A stretch of 64,000 bases of DNA, taken from assembly GCF_001544875.2 (NCBI RefSeq), contig NZ_FCOA02000030.1, positions 1 to 64,000 of the forward strand. The letters are read 5' to 3'. A program made the position numbers and the translations under genes. Below, one piece after another: positions 59,498 to 64,000 of the stretch. A model generated the notes under the pieces. It worked only from the letters and a program-made list of their open reading frames with translations. It was not told the DNA's origin and did not search any database. This stretch comes from Caballeronia hypogeia. Lineage in GTDB: Bacteria > Pseudomonadota > Gammaproteobacteria > Burkholderiales > Burkholderiaceae. Each line of letters opens with the position of its first letter. Within the stretch, counting starts at the first letter, position 1.

Positions 59498-60442
59498 ATG
59501 AACGACATTCTCACCGCAACACACACTGAACGCTGCCGCGCCGGACTCTACGGCCTGCTTCTGGGCGACGCCCTCGGCGTGCCCTACGAGTTCCACGACG
59601 CGGCGGACCTGCCGCCCGAAAGCGCCATAGAGATGGAGCCGCCGCAGGGCTTTCGCCGCGCGCATCGCGGCGTGCCGCCCGGCACCTGGAGCGACGACGG
59701 CGCGCAGGCGCTTTGCTTGCTCGAAAGCCTCGTGCAGTATCCGTCGCTCGATCTCGCCGATTTCTCGCAGCGCCTGATCGCGTGGTACGAGCACGGCCAC
59801 ATGACGCCCGACGGCCACGTATTCGACGTCGGCATCCAGACTTCCCGCGCGCTCGACGACCTTCGCCACGGCGCCGCGCCCGCGAGCGCGGGCCCGGGTG
59901 GCGAGCGCGACAACGGCAACGGCGCGCTGATGCGCTGTCTGCCGGTGGTGTTCGTCGCCGCATCGGACGATGAAGCCGTGCGCCTCGCGATGCGCCAGGG
60001 GCTCGTCACGCACGGCCATGTACGCTCGCAACTGTGCTGCGCACTGTATGCGCTGATCGCGCGCCGCCTGCTCGAAGGCGCGAGGGCGTCCGATGCCGTA
60101 GCACGGGCCGAAGCGGATCTGCGCCGCCGTTTCGACAGCACGCCCGCGGCGGCGGAAATGCGGCGCGTGCTCGAAGCCCGTCGCGAACCCGCGCGTGGCT
60201 CGGGTTATGTGCTCGACAGCCTGTGGTCGGCGGTGCAATGCCTGCTCGACACGGGCGATGTCGAAACCTGCCTGCGCCGCGCCGTCACGCTCGGCAACGA
60301 TACCGACACAACCGCCGCCGTCGCGGGCGGGCTGGCCGGGCTGCTGTACGGTCCGCGCGCGCTGCCGGCGCGCTGGGTCGCCGCGCTGCGCGGCCGCGAA
60401 ATCGTCGACGCGCTATTGGCGGAGTTGCCGCGCCCCGCGTGA
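59498..60442 (+). CDS. ADP-ribosylglycohydrolase family protein
   Basis: A 314-residue all-helical hydrolase of the DraG/ARH family, which removes ADP-ribose from proteins or small molecules using two Mg ions. Metal-binding stretches are GLLLGDALGVPYEF, GTWSDDGAQALCLLESL and TLGNDTDTTAAVAGGLAGLL. The usual TDDT motif appears as SDDG, a variation worth noting because the last Thr normally helps bind metal. The ATG at 59498 has GAGGGA upstream; the frame is open further upstream without family sequence. It is likely monocistronic before recC. Confidence 0.87.
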   Translation: MNDILTATHTERCRAGLYGLLLGDALGVPYEFHDAADLPPESAIEMEPPQGFRRAHRGVPPGTWSDDGAQALCLLESLVQYPSLDLADFSQRLIAWYEHGHMTPDGHVFDVGIQTSRALDDLRHGAAPASAGPGGERDNGNGALMRCLPVVFVAASDDEAVRLAMRQGLVTHGHVRSQLCCALYALIARRLLEGARASDAVARAEADLRRRFDSTPAAAEMRRVLEARREPARGSGYVLDSLWSAVQCLLDTGDVETCLRRAVTLGNDTDTTAAVAGGLAGLLYGPRALPARWVAALRGREIVDALLAELPRPA

Positions 60443-60587
60443 TCGGTCGCCTTTTCGGGGCGTTGAACGCCCCGGCCAAGCATCGGCGAATCCGCACATT
60501 CGCTAGAATCGGCGTTCGGCCGGCATCCCGCCAGGACGTCCGCGCCCGGCTCATCGCCGTGGCCGCCGCATTTTCCACGGAGTTTTC

Positions 60588-63500
60588 TTGAATCCGAATT
60601 CCCTGCCGCCCGGGCTGATGCTCGTCCATGGCAACCGCTCCGAGCGCCTGCGCGATCTGCTCGTCGAATGGATGAAACGCTATCCGCTCGCGCCGCTCGA
60701 AAACGAAACCATCCTGGTGCAGAGCAACGGCATCGCGCAGTGGCTCAAGCTCGCGCTCGCCGCGCCCGCGCATGCAGCGACCGGCGAGGGCGGCTGCGGC
60801 ATCGCCGCGGCGCTCGATATCGTGCTGCCGTCGCGCTTCATCTGGAAGGCGTATCGCGCGGTGCTGGGGGCGGAGCGGGTCGCCGAGGTGTCGCCGTTCG
60901 ACCGCACGCGCCTCGTGTGGCGTCTGATGCGCGTGGTGCCTGCGCTCACGGGCCGCGCCGGATTCGAGCCGCTCAAGCGCTTCATCAGCGACGACGACGA
61001 CCGCCGCAAGCGCTATCAGCTCGCGGTGCGCATCGCCGATCTGTTCGAGCAGTACCAGATGTATCGCGCGGACTGGCTCGCGGCGTGGCGCCAGGGCGAG
61101 GACGTGGCGATCGGCGCGCGCGGCGAACGCGTGCCGCTGCCCGACGAGCAGCGCTGGCAGGCGGCGCTGTGGCGCGAACTGGTCGATGAAGTCGCGCACT
61201 CGCCGGGCGGCGAATCGGGCGAAATCTCATCCACGGGCGGACGCGCGGCGGTCCACGAAGCCTTCATGCGCGCCGCCGCCGAGTGGCCCGAAGGCACGCG
61301 TCCCGGGAGTCTGCCGCGCCGCATCGTGGTGTTCGGCATTTCGAGCCTGCCGCGCCAGTCGCTGGAAGCGCTCGCGGCGCTCTCGCGCTGGAGCCAGGTG
61401 CTCATGTGCGTGCCGAATCCGTGCGCGCATTACTGGGCCGACATCGTCCCCGACAAGGACCTGCTGCGCGCGGCGCACTCGCGTCAGGCCCGGCGCGAAG
61501 GGGCGCCCGCCGAGCTTGCGGCGGACGAGTTGCACTTGCACGCGCATCCGCTGCTCGCGTCGTGGGGCAAGCAGGGTCGCGACTTCATCGGCCTGCTCGA
61601 CGAGTTCGACAGCGCCGAGGCTCGCGAAAGCTATCGCGAGCGGTTCACCAATATCGGCGAGCGCATCGATCTGTTCGAGGAGCGCGATGGCGAGACCATG
61701 CTGGAGCAGTTGCAGGACGATATTCGCGACCTGCGGCCGCTGCGCGAGACGCGCGAGCAATGGCCGCCGGTCGATCCCGAATTCGACGCGTCGATCCGCT
61801 TTCACGTCGCACACGGGCCGCAGCGCGAAGTGGAAATCCTGCACGACCAGTTGCTGGCCGCCTTCAACGCCGATGAAACCCTGCGCCCGCGCGACATCAT
61901 CGTGATGGTGCCTGACATCGAAAGCTATGCACCGCATATTCAGGCGGTGTTCGGCCTGCTGGAGCGCGGCGATCCGCGCCATATCCCGTTCACGGTGGCC
62001 GATCGCGGCCAGCGCGCCGCCGACCCGCTCATCGGCGCACTGGAAACGCTGCTCAATCTGCCGCGCTCGCGCTTCACCGTGAGCGATCTGCTCGACCTGC
62101 TCGACGTGCCCGCGCTGCGCCGCCGCTTCGGCATAGCGACCGCCGATCTGCCGCGCCTGCGCGCGTGGGTGCGCGGCGCGAACGTGCGCTGGGGCCTGCA
62201 CGCGAAGCAGCGCGCGAGCCTCGGCCTGCCGAAGGAAGACGAAGCCGCCGCGCCGCACACGTGGGCGTTCGGCTTGCGGCGCATGCTGCTCGGCTACGCG
62301 GTCGGAAGTGATGCGCAGGCGTGGCAGGGCATCGAGCCGTTCGGCGAAGTGGGCGGCCTGGATGCGGCGCTGCTCGGCCCGCTCGCGCGCCTGCTCGACG
62401 CGCTCGATCACGCGTGGGACACGCTGAGCACGCCCGCGACGGTGCCGGACTGGGCCGCGCGCCTGCGCGAATTGCGCGACGCCTTCTTCCTTTCCGATGA
62501 CGCCCAGGACGCCTACACCTTCGCGCGTCTGGACAACGTGCTGCAAGGCTGGCTCGACGCCTGCGCGGAAGCTTCGCTGGAAGACGAGCTGCCGCTGTCG
62601 GTGGTCGCGGACTACTGGTTGTCGGAACTCGACCAGAACGAGTTGTCGCAGCGTTTTTTCGGGGGCGCGGTCACCTTCGCGACACTCATGCCGATGCGCG
62701 CGATTCCGTTCCGCCGCGTCTGCCTGCTCGGCATGAACGACGGCGATTATCCCCGCACCCGCGTGCCGATGGACTTCGACCTGATGCGCGGCTATTACCG
62801 TCCGGGCGACCGTTCGCGCCGCGAGGACGACCGCTATCTGCTGCTCGAAGCGGTGCTGTCGGCGCGCGATCATCTGCATGTGTCGTGGGTCGGGCGCAGC
62901 ATCAACGACAACAGCGAGCGGCCGCCGTCGGTGCTGATCGGGCAGTTGCGCGATCACCTGTCGCAAGGCTGGGCGCATATCGACGACGATGAAGGCTTGC
63001 TCGAAGCCATCACCGTCGAGCATCGCCTGCAGCCGTTCAGCGCGGACTATTTCCGCGCCGACGATGCGGCGCTTTTTACCTATGCCGCCGAATGGCGCGA
63101 GACATCGGACGATCCGCGCGCCGCCGACCACGCGCCGCTCGCCGCACCCGAACGCGAGGAGCCGCTCACGCTGCGCGAGCTCGCGGACTTCGCCCGGGAC
63201 CCGGTGAAGACGTTCTTCCGTCAGCGCCTGCGCGTCGCGCTCGACGACGAAGAAGCCGTGAGCATCGACGAAGAGCCCTTCGAGCTCGATCCTCTCGTGC
63301 AGTGGTCCTTGCAGAACGAGCTGATCCAGGCGCAGGCGGCCGGTCCGCTCACCGACGAAGCGCTTGCGCAGACGCGCGAAACGCGCATGGCGGCGATCCG
63401 CCGGCGCGGCGATCTCGCGAGCGGCGGCTTCGGCGATCACATGAGCGACGCGCTGCTGGAGCCCATGGACAAGCTCTTCGACGAATGGCGCGCGCAGCTC

Positions 63501-64000
63501 GCGCGCTGGCCGGTTGCGATCGGGCGCGATCGCGAGGTGCGGTTTCAGACCGAAGGCGTCGCGCTGAAGACTCTGGAACTCGCGGACTGGCTCGGCCACT
63601 GGCGCGCCGACGAAGCGGGCCGCGAAGTGCGCCTGCTGCTTTCGACCAGCTCGCTCGTCGACGACAAGAGCCAGTATCGCTATGCGAAGCTGCTCGGCCA
63701 GTGGGTCGAGCATCTGGCCGCGAATATCGATGCCAGCGTGACGACGGTCGTCGTCAGCAAGAAGGGCACGGTCGAAATGCCGCCGCTCGCATCGGACGAT
63801 GCGCGCACGCATCTGGGCGATCTCATGCGCCTGTGGGAAGAGGGCATGACGCGGCCGCTGCCGTTCGCGTTGGACACGGCGCTCAAATGGCTCTTCGAGA
63901 GCGGCAAGGGGCAGGACGCGGCGCACGCCAAGGCGCGCAGCACGTACGAAGGCAGTCCGCCGTTCGTGCGTGGCGAACTGGAGCAGAGCGCGTCGCTCAG
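60588..64000 (+). CDS. recC: Exodeoxyribonuclease V gamma subunit, 3' end beyond the window
   Basis: The visible 1137 residues match RecC of the RecBCD helicase-nuclease that repairs double-strand breaks and recognises Chi. Marks are LMLVHGNRSERLRDLLVEWM at the start, then ENETILVQSNGIAQWLKLAL, FGISSLPRQSLEALAAL, VCLLGMNDGDYPRTRVPMDFD and DRYLLLEAVLSARDHLHVSW. RecC has helicase-like folds without active motor motifs, and none is seen. The start is a TTG at 60588, six bases after CGGAG; an in-frame ATG ten codons later is less well placed. The gene continues past the window, probably followed by recB and recD. Confidence 0.95.
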   Translation, partial: MNPNSLPPGLMLVHGNRSERLRDLLVEWMKRYPLAPLENETILVQSNGIAQWLKLALAAPAHAATGEGGCGIAAALDIVLPSRFIWKAYRAVLGAERVAEVSPFDRTRLVWRLMRVVPALTGRAGFEPLKRFISDDDDRRKRYQLAVRIADLFEQYQMYRADWLAAWRQGEDVAIGARGERVPLPDEQRWQAALWRELVDEVAHSPGGESGEISSTGGRAAVHEAFMRAAAEWPEGTRPGSLPRRIVVFGISSLPRQSLEALAALSRWSQVLMCVPNPCAHYWADIVPDKDLLRAAHSRQARREGAPAELAADELHLHAHPLLASWGKQGRDFIGLLDEFDSAEARESYRERFTNIGERIDLFEERDGETMLEQLQDDIRDLRPLRETREQWPPVDPEFDASIRFHVAHGPQREVEILHDQLLAAFNADETLRPRDIIVMVPDIESYAPHIQAVFGLLERGDPRHIPFTVADRGQRAADPLIGALETLLNLPRSRFTVSDLLDLLDVPALRRRFGIATADLPRLRAWVRGANVRWGLHAKQRASLGLPKEDEAAAPHTWAFGLRRMLLGYAVGSDAQAWQGIEPFGEVGGLDAALLGPLARLLDALDHAWDTLSTPATVPDWAARLRELRDAFFLSDDAQDAYTFARLDNVLQGWLDACAEASLEDELPLSVVADYWLSELDQNELSQRFFGGAVTFATLMPMRAIPFRRVCLLGMNDGDYPRTRVPMDFDLMRGYYRPGDRSRREDDRYLLLEAVLSARDHLHVSWVGRSINDNSERPPSVLIGQLRDHLSQGWAHIDDDEGLLEAITVEHRLQPFSADYFRADDAALFTYAAEWRETSDDPRAADHAPLAAPEREEPLTLRELADFARDPVKTFFRQRLRVALDDEEAVSIDEEPFELDPLVQWSLQNELIQAQAAGPLTDEALAQTRETRMAAIRRRGDLASGGFGDHMSDALLEPMDKLFDEWRAQLARWPVAIGRDREVRFQTEGVALKTLELADWLGHWRADEAGREVRLLLSTSSLVDDKSQYRYAKLLGQWVEHLAANIDASVTTVVVSKKGTVEMPPLASDDARTHLGDLMRLWEEGMTRPLPFALDTALKWLFESGKGQDAAHAKARSTYEGSPPFVRGELEQSASL

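Noticed and set aside
61227..63926. An 899-codon open frame antisense to recC
   Set aside because: Arg/Ala/His-rich translation typical of a GC-driven antisense shadow; no recognisable domain, and recC on the other strand is unmistakable.
1..64000. CRISPR arrays, tRNA genes, transposases and phage genes
   Set aside because: No regularly spaced repeats, no cloverleaf-like sequence that I could fold, and no transposase or integrase motif in any convincing frame.

Overview
The window looks like a chromosomal segment of a soil or plant-associated Burkholderiales bacterium, most like Paraburkholderia or Caballeronia. It is GC-rich, uses GTG and TTG starts in places, and is dense in catabolic operons with their own regulators. 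Most protein assignments rest on recognised motifs and family memory, not on database searches. The window opens inside glyA (serine hydroxymethyltransferase) and closes inside recC (exodeoxyribonuclease V). Almost everything between these two housekeeping genes is accessory nutrient-use genes. I see no rRNA, tRNA, CRISPR array, insertion sequence or prophage.

Left third. After an SDR gene with a textbook terminator, an AraC regulator and a GNAT enzyme comes an apparently complete phthalate pathway: MarR regulator, MFS permease (ophD), reductase (ophA1), Rieske oxygenase (ophA2), dihydrodiol dehydrogenase (ophB) and 4,5-dihydroxyphthalate decarboxylase (ophC). Together they would convert imported phthalate to protocatechuate. 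The same palindromic box lies in both control regions, tying the MarR protein to transporter and operon. Next come a solute-binding protein plus DAACS symporter pair, a VOC protein and a DddQ-like cupin. A LacI-regulated sugar ABC system follows (one binding protein, one ATPase, two different permeases, one TIM-barrel epimerase), with two matching palindromes upstream.

Middle. A mixed block carries an AMP-forming ligase, a DUF488 protein, a cupin, small secreted proteins, a secreted beta-propeller protein, orphan TadE and TadG pseudopilin-like proteins, a GT39-type membrane glycosyltransferase, a TPR-glycosyltransferase-like protein and a methyltransferase. An MFS/LysR pair follows. Then comes a sugar module: GntR/FCD regulator, ABC ATPase, permease and binding protein on the minus strand, divergent from L-fuconate dehydratase.

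Right third. A LacI regulator controls a PhyH-type dioxygenase, a TIM-barrel isomerase broken by an internal deletion, and an MFS carrier; it has a perfect 16-bp operator. Next is an asparagine/aspartate module: LysR regulator, dicarboxylate symporter, a duplicated-domain Asp/Glu racemase-like protein whose first half has lost a catalytic cysteine, aspartase and periplasmic asparaginase. It is followed by an MscS channel, an SDR, and an aromatic amino acid module (Lrp regulator, AroP-like permease, TyrB-like aminotransferase). A decayed McrC-like fragment, a small conserved protein, an ADP-ribosylglycohydrolase and recC end the window.
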